A stretch of DNA of 64,000 bases from Gossypium raimondii (taxonomy: Eukaryota > Streptophyta > Magnoliopsida > Malvales > Malvaceae), in the NCBI RefSeq assembly GCF_025698545.1, contig NC_068569.1:18786001-18850000 (forward strand), read 5' to 3'. How positions within the stretch are numbered: position 1 is the first letter of the stretch; each line of letters opens with the position of its first letter. Made by a program: the position numbers and the translations under genes. The notes beneath the pieces are model-generated. The model saw only the letters and a program-made list of their open reading frames with translations. It was not told the DNA's origin and made no database searches. This document shows, piece by piece, positions 22,950 through 34,770 of this stretch.

Positions 22950-24447
22950 TCATGCTTCATATAACTCATGACCTTTTAAGGATAAGTTTTAAAATTACTT
23001 ATAAACTTGGTTTTAATGTACAAATTATAATATATTATTTTAATTTTGTACAATTATATTAGTTTTCATAAATTAATAACACTACAATCAATATGATATT
23101 GATTTACATTTATTTACCACATAATAAACGATTATATTTATCTAACATAAAAATATTTAGATTTATTTGTTTGTTAAATATGTATAGTTGGGTTAAAATA
23201 AAATTTTATATGAACAATTGAATCAAAATAAAATATTTATGTATATAAAATTTTCAAATTAAAGTTTATGATGTATCACATTAGACATTATATTAAGGTT
23301 CTCGTATAATTTTAAAATTTATATTGAAGTTTTGAAATTGTTGCTAGCAAACTAACAAAGTGTTTGGAAGGAGTAACAAGGAAATGGACACTTATCTGGC
23401 ACCAAACTGGAAATAGCAAACAAAATCGAACACACAAGAATTGTTTACGTAATTCGGTATCCTTACATCTACGAAGTCTAATTTAGTGAGAAATATCGAC
23501 TCACTTCAACAATTACAACAAGTGAATCTAACTTATCACACACCCGTGACAATTTTCTTCACTTTTGAACCTTGAATATCGATACTCTCACCACTAAGTT
23601 CACCCCAGTGAGCCCAGCAAATAAAATCACAACACAAACGGTTTTAATATTAAATTGCAATCTCAGAAAAGTTCCTTACACGAATAGGTTAAGTTCTAAA
23701 AACTTTTTGTACAATCACTTATACTAGTCTCCATTAAATAGATTATTTTTTAGACTTGCTTACATAGAAAATCTATCACAATTTCACTAAAACAGTAATA
23801 AGATAAATTGTATAAAATATAATAATTATAAGTAAATATGAACTCATATCCAATTCAATATCCATGATTGAAGGGATTGACTTGGATGATCGAATTCAAT
23901 ACAATCTCTAAAATATGTTTGATTAATAAATTGCTAATACTTCAAAAATGGAAACTATCGGCACTCACAAAAGAAATAAGCTTTAACATATGCCGGATAA
24001 AATTCACCAAAAACATTCTACAGAATATGCTATATATTAAAAAAATAAAAGGTTAGCCAGCAGCCACCAGGTAGGCTTAAGAATCCTATAATTGCAATCC
24101 TGAATATAGAAAATAACTACTCCTTTTCCTAGATTTTGTGTCTGAAATTTAATTCATTCCATTTGTCTAGATTTAATAAGCCCTTCGTGACAGACAGGGA
24201 CAAAGTAATTGGAATTCATAGTTCTTGAAACCATGATTTGCCGACCAATGATTCGGTTTCAGTGTTCCTAGTGAAATATTATAAAAATAAAGAAAAACTT
24301 TGTTTGGCTGGCTGTCTTTGTCTGTCAGGAAATGACCTTATTTGAAGAGTTCAAGTCTTTGATACCATCTAATGATTCCCGATATGTCTTCCAAACACTT
24401 GCTCTTTAGTTTTAAATAAAAACATAATCCCAGATTGAATCTGCTGC
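22950..24447. other. Intergenic DNA upstream of the NIP gene
   Basis: AT-rich to about 23340. 23390-23660 is less AT-rich and reads like the flank of an old retroelement ('gaattgtttacgtaattcgg'), but no ends are visible. The remainder is probably NIP promoter. Confidence 0.4.
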
Positions 24448-24454
24448 TATATAT
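24448..24454 (+). promoter_or_regulatory. Likely TATA box of the NIP gene
   Basis: TATATAT lies 89 bp upstream of the ATG at 24543. Transcription starting about 30 bp downstream would give a leader of about 60 bp. Confidence 0.5.
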
Positions 24455-24542
24455 GAAGACAGAATATTGAATCCATAGCAATTTAATGAAGTGTCCTTAC
24501 AAAGTTCTGAACTGCAGTTCGGTCTAGTTTCTAACAGCTACA

Positions 24543-25850
24543 ATGGCCAACACGCCTTCAATTACCGAAGACTTCTCCTCAAAACATTCGCCTATGAAAC
24601 ACTCTGTAGAAGCGGCCTCTCCTAAACTTCCACCGCCTACAAAACGCCGTACCATGGAAGAAGCAAAAGTTAAACATTTACCAGAATTTTGCGTTAATAA
24701 TGAAATTCTTCCGTCAACCATGCAGAAGGTAAAAATGAATGTGCTTGCTTCTTGTCTGTCTGGCTGTCACATATTTTCATCATTATACATGACAAAAAGA
24801 ATATTGCTCTCTTTTGCTAAATAAACTGTGTAAACAGGCTGTTGCAGAGCTCCTAGGCACATACTTTCTTATCTTTATAGGTTGTGGGTCAGCTCTTATA
24901 AACGATTTTGAACCACTAACTATTGTGGGCATAGCAATTGTATGGGGCATGGTTCTGATGGCAGCAATTTATGCTGTTGGCCATATCTCCGGTGCCCATT
25001 TCAACCCTGCTGTCACTCTTGCCTTGGCTGCTGGTCAGAAATTTTCATGGAAACTTGTAAGGAATGTCTAATTACAAACATTTTTACCATTTTACTGCAA
25101 CATATTCACTTCTCTTTAGTACAAGTTCATGCACTGAAATCCGGCTTCCTTATCGGTCAAGGTACCTATGTATATGGTGTCTCAATTGCTTGGATCAACT
25201 CTTGCAAGCTTGACCCTCAGGGCCTTGTTTCATTACCGAGGTATTGAAGTAACAGTGACCCAATACAAAGATTCAACTAGTGATCTTGAAGCCTTTGCAT
25301 GGGAATTTATAGCGACTTTCATATTGATGTTCAATGTTTGTGCAATCGCCACTGACCACAGAGCGGTATGTCGATACCTTGTTTTATGTTCTTTTCAATT
25401 CCTCAGGAATAAGCTATGTTTTATGTACAAATGTTAATTATAGTTATTCTGAATCTTCGATTGACCAAAGCAGTGCAAAGCTGTCGCTGGAGCTGCAATA
25501 GGTGCTACAGTGCTGTTTAATGTCATTGTAGCTGGGTAAGTGAACTTTCCCAGCAACATTCCATTCTTTTTTTATATTTCATGAACAATTCTTTCGATCA
25601 TACCTCATATCGTAAAATTTATGATCTCCATATATTTGGCAGGCCGATTACCGGAGCTTCGATGAACCCTGCAAGAAGTTTAGGCCCTGCTGTTGTCTCC
25701 GGTGTTTATGAAAACCTTTGGGTCTATATTGTAGCTCCAGTTCTTGGAGCAATGGCCGCAACTTTTGTGTACAGTGTTCTTCGAGCACCTGAACCAGAAA
25801 AGCCCGAGAGCATAAAAAGCAAGCATAATGAGCTTTACTCTGAAGTCTGA
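24543..25850 (+). CDS. NOD26-like intrinsic protein (NIP-type aquaporin)
   Basis: A membrane channel of the major intrinsic protein family; NIPs pass water, glycerol, metalloids or lactic acid depending on the pore. Five exons (24543-24728, 24838-25056, 25162-25365, 25474-25535, 25643-25850) join in frame to 292 residues, normal for a NIP. Both pore motifs are canonical: SGAHFNPAV with NPA at 118-120, and TGASMNPAR with NPA at 232-234. A Trp in the second membrane span (IVWGM) plus Ala and Arg around the second NPA (GASMNPAR) suggest the W-x-A-R filter of NIP group I, although the fourth position was not placed. The N-terminus of about 60 residues is hydrophilic, and the tail is short and charged. 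A polyadenylation signal lies at 26015. It converges with CRY1. Confidence 0.94.
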
Positions 25851-26789
25851 TCCCATCCAAATCTCGTAGTTGGAGATTTCATCTATGTCCAACAGCAGCG
25901 TTCAATAGTTTTCCCTAGGAAGCATACTCGATTAGGCTTGTTGATGGATGCTTTAGTACAAATAAGAATCAAAGAAATATAGGAAATATCTACCTATGAC
26001 GTAGTTTTTTCATCAATAAAAAATAAGCATTCTACTGTAGTTTTTTTTTTCTTTTCAAATCTATAGATATGATGTGGTAAAGCTGGAAAAACAAACAGAG
26101 AGCACCAAAAATATGAATTACAATACAATCATTTCTTACAATCAGTTAAAAGTAACATAAACATGGTTTTATTTGAGGACTACACAATTCTAAATTCTAC
26201 CCATGACTCTCTTCACTATCTTATAAAAGAAACAAAATACTATACAGCAGGACTATGTAATATGGTACAGCATGGGAAAAAGATAGTACAAAGATCAGCA
26301 GCCAGATCAATCTTAAGTTTCGTACACATAGGAGGGCAACTGCTGATCAAGTTAGATTGGGGATAACGAGTGTGGTAGATTGAAGCCATGTTATACCCCA
26401 TCAGCCCACAAGATTGGCCATTCTGGCATTCTCTGACTACAAGATTCCGGTGTTCGTAAGTGTTTATCTGTTTTACCAGTAAAATGGATTAAAATGAGTC
26501 ATATTTCAGTCGTGGTTCTAAATAATGCTTATGTTCCACAATTGATCAGTTTGATACATGTGAAATATTTTAGAAACCTAGTCATGGACAGCAAGAATTT
26601 TAATATGTGAGAAGCTGTACTAACTAGTAACTTGGTAAGAAATGTTTTCAAATGAAGCATCTTCACTTCCTCAGTCATTAGGCAGAAGGAGCTTTGACAC
26701 CAATCAGAGTATTAGCTATTGTTACCACAACCATGTGCAGAAAATGAGAGAAACTACTGGACAAACACTGGAAAATGATTGAAATGTTC
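25851..26789. other. Convergent 3' flanks of NIP and CRY1
   Basis: This stretch holds the NIP 3' untranslated region and probably that of CRY1 on the other strand. No further gene is supported. A direct GTAAGA after the CRY1 stop suggests a possible 3'-UTR intron. Confidence 0.5.
26015..26020 (+). terminator. Polyadenylation signal of NIP
   Basis: A canonical AATAAA 165 bp after the NIP stop codon, within an A-rich context. Confidence 0.5.
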
Positions 26790-29700
26790 TTACCCAGTTT
26801 GAGATAAACGCCTCCAGTTTACTATTTGGTGGGACTGTGGATGCCTTGGTAAATAAGATGAGCTCGTACCAATACCGTTTTCATCACCTATGAACTGCTC
26901 TGAATAACTAGAAGCTGGAGGAGACCAAACTGGAACAACTCCGCCATCCCTTTCTCTCCTACTACTGCTAGTAGATGAATCTGCTGTGGAATCCTCAGCA
27001 TTTCCCAACCCCATTGGGAGATTAAATTGCCGAAAAGTGTTGTTGTTACGAGCTGTTAGCTGAATTCCCTGGTTTAATGAGTCTCTTTGTGGTTCTTGAT
27101 GTATATTAACGTTTCTTGGAACTTCTGCTCTGCTATCTTCTGTTGAAGTTCTAAGATCCGAAGAAGCTTCTTCATGTATGCCTCTCACCAAAGAAGAAGT
27201 CATGCTAGGAACCATCTGATCTTCGTATCGCCGAGTTGTAGCTGGAGCATTGTTCCTTGCTGGTTCAACATTTTCCTCCATTTGTATGTCTTGAGGGAAG
27301 GCAAATGGCACTGATTCACTAGAGTCTCCTAGGCCTTCTTCAGTTCCATTCTCAATTGCAGCTCTTGAAGCAGCTTCTTGTTGCCACATCACCGAAAGTG
27401 CTTCTTGCAACCTATCTTTTGCAGCATCTATTCCTACAATAGGAAGAGGGTAATTTGATCCGAGCTCAATTCCAGCAGCTTGGAGTACAGATTCAGGAGC
27501 ATTCCATGGATGGTGAATCCAATCTGTTGGCAATCTTGCAAGTTCAGGGAGCCACCTTCGGACATATTCTCCATGTGGGTCAAATTTGTAACCCTCAAAC
27601 TGTCAGAAACATTATCTGGATGAGAGAACTGGCACTATATATTATCCAAGAATATTGCATAGATAATAAGGCCTATACTAGATTTCAAACATAGCATTAT
27701 AAACAAATACCAAATGAAAATGGCTGCAATCAAAGTTTCAATTTCCTTTCTGCAACATTTACAAATTTATGCTTGTAAGTATACTTCAGATTAGGAAAAA
27801 GTTATGGTTATCATGCGGAGCTTCAATAGCCAGAAACAATGAATTTAGATAGAGGCGTTGAATACCATTACTAAAAACATCTCAAATACAATCTTAATCA
27901 TTATAATTAGTTGAATATGTAATGTGTGTTTTACAGTGCATCAGAAGCCAAGTAGCAAGGAGAATCGGCAAGACAGCCAACAAAAACTTAAGCCAAACCT
28001 GTGGATTATCTATGCGGTCAAACTCACGGCCATCCAGAAGAGTACCGGATATATACTGCCAACCAAGAGCATCACTCTCTAAATCTGCATCTAATAGGGT
28101 ATCCCAAAAGTACTTCATACCCCATCTCCAAGGAAGCTGCAGAACCTTTACAAAGAAACTTGAAACTACGACTCTTATCCGGTCATGTAGCCAGCCAGTG
28201 GCCCACAACTCTCTCATGCCAGCATCCACCAATGGATAACCAGTTCTACCTTGTCTCCATGCCTTAAAATAGCCCTCATCCACTACCCAAGGGAAAAACT
28301 TAAGATGCCCAAGAAGAGGCCTTTCATGGCTGTAAGGATGGTTAAAACTCAAGTATCTTGAAAATTCCCTCAGACCAATTGACTTGAGAAACAAGTTAAC
28401 ACTCTCCTCACCAGCTTTATTCCCTTCATTGGCCCATAGAACCTGCTTGATGCGGACAAGATGAAAGACTTTTCTGACGCTCACCTCCCCAAAGTGCAAG
28501 TGGGGAGAGAGAAATGAGGTGGTGGCACTATCAGCCTTTCTTCTATTCTTAGAGTACTCAATTAGAGGTCCATTAATGAATGTGGTCAAAGCCTTATCAG
28601 CATTACTCCAACCAGGTGACCATGCTCGAGCTAAAAGCGCATTGCTTCCCTTCTCTGATTCATCTTCAAACACCAATTCATCCGAATGGCAAGTTGTCAC
28701 ATCGCCTAAAACAGGGAGACACAATAAGTATGTACTACTTGAACAAGGATAATACGTAGTTCACTATAATTTCCAGGAACATAAATCAAAAGGCTAAAAG
28801 GTTTCAATTTTCAAACCAAGCCTGGCACTTATATTGTTGAAGCCCAACGAAGTTCAAAGAGGGGGAATGGGTGATAATGGAGATCAACAAGTGAAGAACA
28901 GAATTCAATGGAAACCAACCTGAAATGATTCTCTTAGGAGGAAGAAGTGGAGCCTCAGGGTCATAGGGCATGCTCAGGCATCTTTCCCAGAAAGAAGAAA
29001 AAGTAGTGAAAGGGCGTCCTTGAGCATCATTTACATCCCAGGGTTCATAAAGTAAATCTGCATTGAACGATCGAACTGCTACACCATGGGCTGTTAATAC
29101 CTCCTTTGCCCGATGATCCCTAACCAGTGATATAGGATCTGAAAAGTGGCAAATTTCAACTTAACTGTTAAACATAAGAGCCTTTTCTAGGGAAAATAAA
29201 GAACCTGACAATACAAATTCGTTTAATCAGTTAAAGACACTAAAACTTAGACACCTGTTTGAAAGAAACTACGGTCATTATAGCTGGAACTGGCCAATCT
29301 TAGTAGTGTCGACAAATTAAAGGACAATTAATATGCAACCTCGAGGAAAAGAAAACTGAACACGCCTGGGAAAACTAAAATTGCAAAAGGCCAATCACTC
29401 AATAAGAAAAGAAAAGCAAAAAATGCAGGTCTGCCTAGTGGATGACAAGAATCCATCTCAGTTTATGCAAATCTCATAAGACTGGGTTATTATATTAGAA
29501 ACAGAATAAAAAAAGCAAAACCCTCAAGGAAGGTTAGAAGAGAAGAATAAATGGAAATAAAATATTGCCTCAACTTGATCCATATAATCCCCATGCAACC
29601 CAACATAATAAATAAATAAGCTTTTGTTATTAATACCCAACATAATAAATAAGATTAAAAAAAGGATACATAATCTTCCCCTTTGTTTTTCCCTCAGTTA

Positions 29701-30055
29701 ATCAGCAAAGAGGGAAAGATAGGAAATGAAAAGAAAACTAACCATACAAGTGATTGAAGAAGAGCTGAGTAGCACCAGTAGATTTAACAACCTCAAGCAG
29801 AGAGGAAACACTATCAGAAGATCTCTTAGTGATGAGACAAGTACCAAGGCTCCTCAAAGAAGAATCAAGGTGAGCTAAACTGTGCTTCAGCCACCACCTT
29901 GACACCCTTCCAGGGTAATAATGGCCTTCTTCTTCAGGTGCCCATACAAAAACCGCAACAACAGCGCCAGCTCTAACACCAGCTGCAAGTGCAGGATTAT
30001 CTTCAACTCTCAGATCCCTCCTGAACCAAACTATGCTGCAAGCACTACCTGACAT
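26790..30055 (-). CDS. CRY1: Cryptochrome 1, blue-light photoreceptor
   Basis: A flavin photoreceptor that controls de-etiolation by inhibiting the COP1/SPA ubiquitin ligase in the nucleus. Four exons on the minus strand (30055-29743, 29138-28920, 28705-27999, 27599-26790) join in frame to 682 residues; Arabidopsis CRY1 has 681 as I recall. Residues 1 to about 500 form the photolyase-homology region: CSIVWFRRDLRVEDNPAL near the start, then the FAD-domain blocks GYPLVDAGMRELWATGWLHD and RIRVVVSSFFVKVL. The C-terminal DAS region is complete: the COP1-binding VP pair in RYEDQMVP (about 543-544), an acidic stretch, and a STAES-like STADSSTSS. It ends NWRRLSQTG. The start at 30055 (MSGSACS) is the first ATG after an in-frame stop; a splice acceptor just upstream suggests a leader intron. 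The 5' intron and UTR ends were not mapped. Confidence 0.97.
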
Positions 30056-31600
30056 ATCTCCCAAAAGCTCATCAACCTAAAAACATGCAAAAAACAAACC
30101 CACCTTTTATTATTTTTCCTCTACCATATAGCATGGCCAGGAAAATCCTTGTTGTCTAATTAAAAATCTTATCGTTCCAGCTTTTTTTCAAACAGGAGAA
30201 GCTTTTTAGTGTTATTATTAATAATAATGGGAGGAAAAAAGTGCATGTGATTGACTATAAGTGGGAGAGAGAGGTTTGACACTTATCTTTTACTTCTAGA
30301 TGCTCATTTATTAAGTTTATTATATTTATTCAACATAAAAAGAAAGTGATTTATTCAATCCTTGTTTTTTGGGTTTAATTCGTAATTTTGTATATAATAT
30401 TCATACAGGACCAGTCTGGTCGGACCAGTTGCAATCAAAAGATCTAGGCTTGGCCTTTAGAGAGGGGGAGAAAGAGATGAATTTGGAATGTGAATGCAGA
30501 GGATTGGTTAATGGGGAGAGTGGGGATACACAAAATTGATAGACAATTTGTAGCCACAACTTTTATTTTCTTTTTTCCTTCTAGATTTTTAATTTCCTCT
30601 TTCATGCTTTTCAACAAAACGAAAATCCACCCACCCCTCTAGTTCCTTCTCTATCCCTCTTTCTTTGACAGGGTGCAGGTGGGGGGGGGGGAATTATCTT
30701 CTATGCCATTTGTTATTTATATCTGTGTAATTTCAAGATGTTCATTTCTCTGGATTTCAACAATGGGCTTCTTCCATATATTTGTCCAAAGGGTTGTATT
30801 TAGAATTACAAATACAAAAATTATTGCATCTGATCCTGAGGTATATTTATCATCTTTGAGATGGCAATGGAACTGTGGGAAGGGGACAGCCAGCATGGGG
30901 AAGACTGCTTGAATTTGGCCTTTTCTCTTCAGGTGGGCCATCCCCATCAATTGTTCTATGACTTGTATCATAAAAGCTCAGATTCCATTGATTTATGATG
31001 GTGATTATTTGTGTCTCCCTCTCTTCTCACAAAATCATTCTTTTCTTTAAATTTTGAAAGGAAAATTTGGATTAGTGGTAGTAATTTCTCTGAATGAAGA
31101 GGTTTAATGGAGGTGAGGCATGAAGATGTTTTTAAAAAAAAGGTAATGTGCTTCTTTTGCCTCGATTTCTCTTCAAATTATAAAATTATTATATTTAACT
31201 TTTAAAATATTTAATTGAAATATTCTCCCATGTTTGTATTTCAAATGCACATTAAAATTATTAAAAATAATTAATAAATATCAAATAAGATAAACAAATT
31301 GGATTCAACATCATAAAAGTAGAATGATTTTCAAATTTTAATATCCACGATGAAGCGAAACGAGAATCAAGTACAACATGTAAACAATAAAGCATGATCA
31401 ATTTTTAAGTTAAGGTGAGGGCTCCAATGGACTGTTTTAATGAGGCACTTGATGAGGTGAGTCTAGTGGATATTATGACTTGGTGATCTCCAGCAATATT
31501 GTTAGAAGAGAGACTTGACAAGTTTGTGATTAATCTTTCACTACCTTAATTAATTTTTTATTTTACAGGTTGAGGTTTTACCACAAGTTAATAATAGATT
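30056..31600. other. CRY1 promoter/leader and intergenic DNA
   Basis: Upstream region of CRY1. A run of 11 G occurs at 30681-30691. An open frame at 30673-30912 and one opposite it show no domain and are judged chance. AT content rises after about 31150. Confidence 0.5.
30681..30691. repeat. Poly-G tract (G11)
   Basis: Eleven consecutive G in otherwise AT-rich DNA about 630 bp upstream of the CRY1 start. It could form part of a G-rich structure but is a single run. Confidence 0.8.
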
Positions 31601-32137
31601 TGTTGGAAAAATTCGATTAATTTTTTTTATTGCACATCAAAAATTATTTTTTTTAAAAAATTTAATCGTTGTTATATTTATAGTAATAAATCTTCTACTA
31701 AATTAGTATTTATGTTTTGGAATAAGCGAACTTAGTCATTTTTTGGCTTTCTACCAATACGATCTTTTCCATTATTCTCGGACCCTCAACTTACTTAAAG
31801 TGTGGACTCTAAATTTTTGAATCGACAACACAATGAAAACTTATTGATATTCTAGTGGGAAAAATCAATTTCTCTCTATGAGCTAGAAACCATAGTTGAA
31901 CTCTCTTAAAAAATGGAACTTATTAGTAAAATAAATGTCACTGTAAAATGACAAAGTGGCGGTATATTTTGGTTTAGCCCATAGTCCCCAATTATATAGA
32001 AATGTTATAAAAATTAGAGAAAATAGTGTTTTAGGCACAATGAAAGTTTAAAATTTTTTTTCTTTAAATCGAGCCTTGTGATATTTATAGTAATAAACTT
32101 TTAACAAAAATTATACTTATGTTTTGAACGAAAGCTG
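31601..32137. repeat. Two diverged copies of a dispersed repeat; host of the LTR nest
   Basis: The block 'atatttatagtaataaa' through 'gtgtggactc' near 31674-31808 recurs, diverged, starting near 32080 and resuming after the nested insertion at 39973-40040 ('gagtgtgggctc'). Both copies then share 'caatgaaaactt' and 'gtcact'. These are direct copies of one unidentified repeat, possibly an old LTR. No coding frame is seen. Confidence 0.55.
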
Positions 32138-34054
32138 TAATACCCCACACCAACCTAATCACCTGACATGTGATGTTACATTTGTCATTAAAGCAACTAC
32201 TATTTATTCCAATATTTAATAATGAGTCTACTAGCAAATTCGTTTCAATATTTAATAAAACACAATATATATTTAGATCTGGGTGATAAATGAGCTTATG
32301 AAAGCTTTTATACTAATCCGATAATGATTGAGGGACTTAAATGTAACATAATCGAAATAAGGATGTATTGTCGCAAAACCAAGGTATGATGTTGCAACCC
32401 CGAAAGTAGAAGCTTGATGTCGTGACATCATATAGAGTGTGTCCTGACCCTAAACACAGAATCTCGACATTGCGACCATAATAGGGGAACTTTGCAACCT
32501 TAAAGGTAGGGTGAACTCAATGTCGTAACCTCAACAAGGGAGAATCATGAGAACGGGGACAAAAACTAAATGTCTCGACACCAATAGGTGTGTGTCGCGA
32601 CCTTGAGGGCAGTTTCCCCAAATTTCTACTTCATTTAATCCAACCTGTCAAGCACCAAATACCAATTGGTCGAAGCAAAATCTCGTACATTAATCTTATG
32701 GCATGCCAACTATAACCGACTTTGTCCGAGACAATTAATATTGTAACCAATGTTTTAATATATATGTAACGACCCGATAGTCACGGGTATCAAAAAGTGT
32801 ATTTTCGGGTCACCGTTTTCGGAAAACGAATTCGTAAATATTTAATAAAAATATTTACAAAGTTAGTTATGTGGTTAATTAGATTTTGATTAGGTGAATT
32901 TGCTTAATTTAAGAGTAATTAGGTGTAAGGACTAGATTGCATATAGGAGAAAGTTAAATTATAAATTAGAGAAAAGTGAAGGGACTAAATAAGAATTAAA
33001 CCTCAAATTAACAAGTGTGTGGTATTGGTAATGACATGTGTAACATTTAAATACATACACTTATAATAATTATTACTTACTTATTATTTAAGTAAATATT
33101 ATTATATTGTTATATTGTTATAATAATTAAAACATAAAATAAATGAAAGAAAAGAATAGAAAAAGAAGAACAAAGTACAACAAAACAGAGAATAAAAGAG
33201 AGAAAGAAAAGGAGAAAAAAATAGGGTTTTCAAGGGTTTAAAGCTTAATTGGTAAGTCAATTTAGTCCCTTTTCTTGTAATTTTATGTTTTTAGAATCCT
33301 AGTATTAAATACTACTTAACCTATGTTGAAATTTTAGAAAATATTGAATTTTTAGATGTTGTTCATATTGATTAATTTAAGTATTTGGGATTAAATTGAT
33401 AGAATTTTAAGTTAGAAATGAAAAAGGGATTGAATTGTAAAATAAATTATAAGTTTAGAGTATTAGGGACTAAATTGTAAAATTTTTGAAATTTAGGGAT
33501 TTGAGTGAAATTAGAGAGTTGAATTTAGTCTAAAATGGAAATTGAATGAAAATATGGAATTAGTTTTGAAGAAATAAAGTTAGTCTCGGTTTAGGGACTA
33601 AATTGGAATTTAGACAAAAGTTGAATAAAATTTGAATTATTGAATGTGAAATTGTATTGTATTGATGAATTTTAATTGTTTTAATTTCCGTAGCTAACGC
33701 TGTACCGAAAAATTCGACTAAGAAAGAAAAAGATAGTAGACGAGGAGTAGCTCGGAAATTTTGGTTTGTATTTTTATAATCCGAATTTAGTTGTTAATTG
33801 TTATAATTCAATTTAATGTATATGGTAAGTGTTGAGGTGAGAATTATTGTGTTTTGCAATTGAAATGGATTGATTTAGTATGTGATGAATTTATTGAATT
33901 TATATTGATTGAATTGGTATATATATATTGAATATATTGATTATTTGAATTAAAATGAATATTGGTTGTATTTGAAAAGTAAATTGAAACCCTATTAATT
34001 GTATCAGGCTGAGTTAGATATAGATGGCATGCCATAGGATTGAAAGAGTTCAGG

Positions 34055-34225
34055 GATACTTCGACTTCGAGTCGATGAGACACTGGGTGTCAAATTATTA
34101 CTTCGGATAAATCCGATGAGGTACTGGGTACCAATTTACTTCGGCATGGCCGATGAGACACTAGGTGTCAACTTATTGCTTCGAATTATCCGATGAGGCA
34201 CTGGGTGCCAAACTGGTGTGTTTTG
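34055..34225. repeat. Short imperfect tandem repeats inside family A LTR
   Basis: Four degenerate units of about 37-46 bp share 'cgatgag(a/g)(c/t)actgggtg(t/c)caa'. The same array occurs in reverse orientation in the other family A LTR near 56180-56335, so it belongs to the family. Confidence 0.7.
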
Positions 34226-34770
34226 GTTGGATCCGTGTATCCATCCAAGTTCGTGTCATGTTAATAGAGGTTATTGAATAAAATAGTGTTATGATTGATA
34301 TTGAGTGGTGATTTGAAATATGGTTAGAGACACATGATTTGTGTATTTATGAATTGAATATGAATGAACAATATTGTTGTTCAAATGATTTGTGTTCATA
34401 TTGTGAAAAGTTATCTAGGATAGCAAATGATAAAAAATTGAATGTGTTATAAATACCTTATTTATGAATTGAATAATTGTATGACTATAGTTATTGTATG
34501 TTATATTATTTTACTTTTAAGCATTCGGATTATAGAAATACCACTGAGTTTATACTCATATGACGGTTTGTTTTTTCTACGTGCAGTTAGGTTAAAGTCA
34601 GATTGTCGATTCAGCATCCATCAACGATCCCGAACTCAAAACGTGGTGATGTATATTTCTTTTTGTGTCGACATGTACCTAGGATGTCTTATGCTTGTCA
34701 TTTTGGAAAGTGAATGTAAATGATGTTATAAGATGATATTGGTTACTTATATACATGATTATATGTGTTA

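Noticed and set aside
30056..30064. Start of CRY1 three codons upstream
   Set aside because: The codon there is TTG, not ATG. The first true ATG is at 30055, matching the MSGS... opening of CRY1 proteins.
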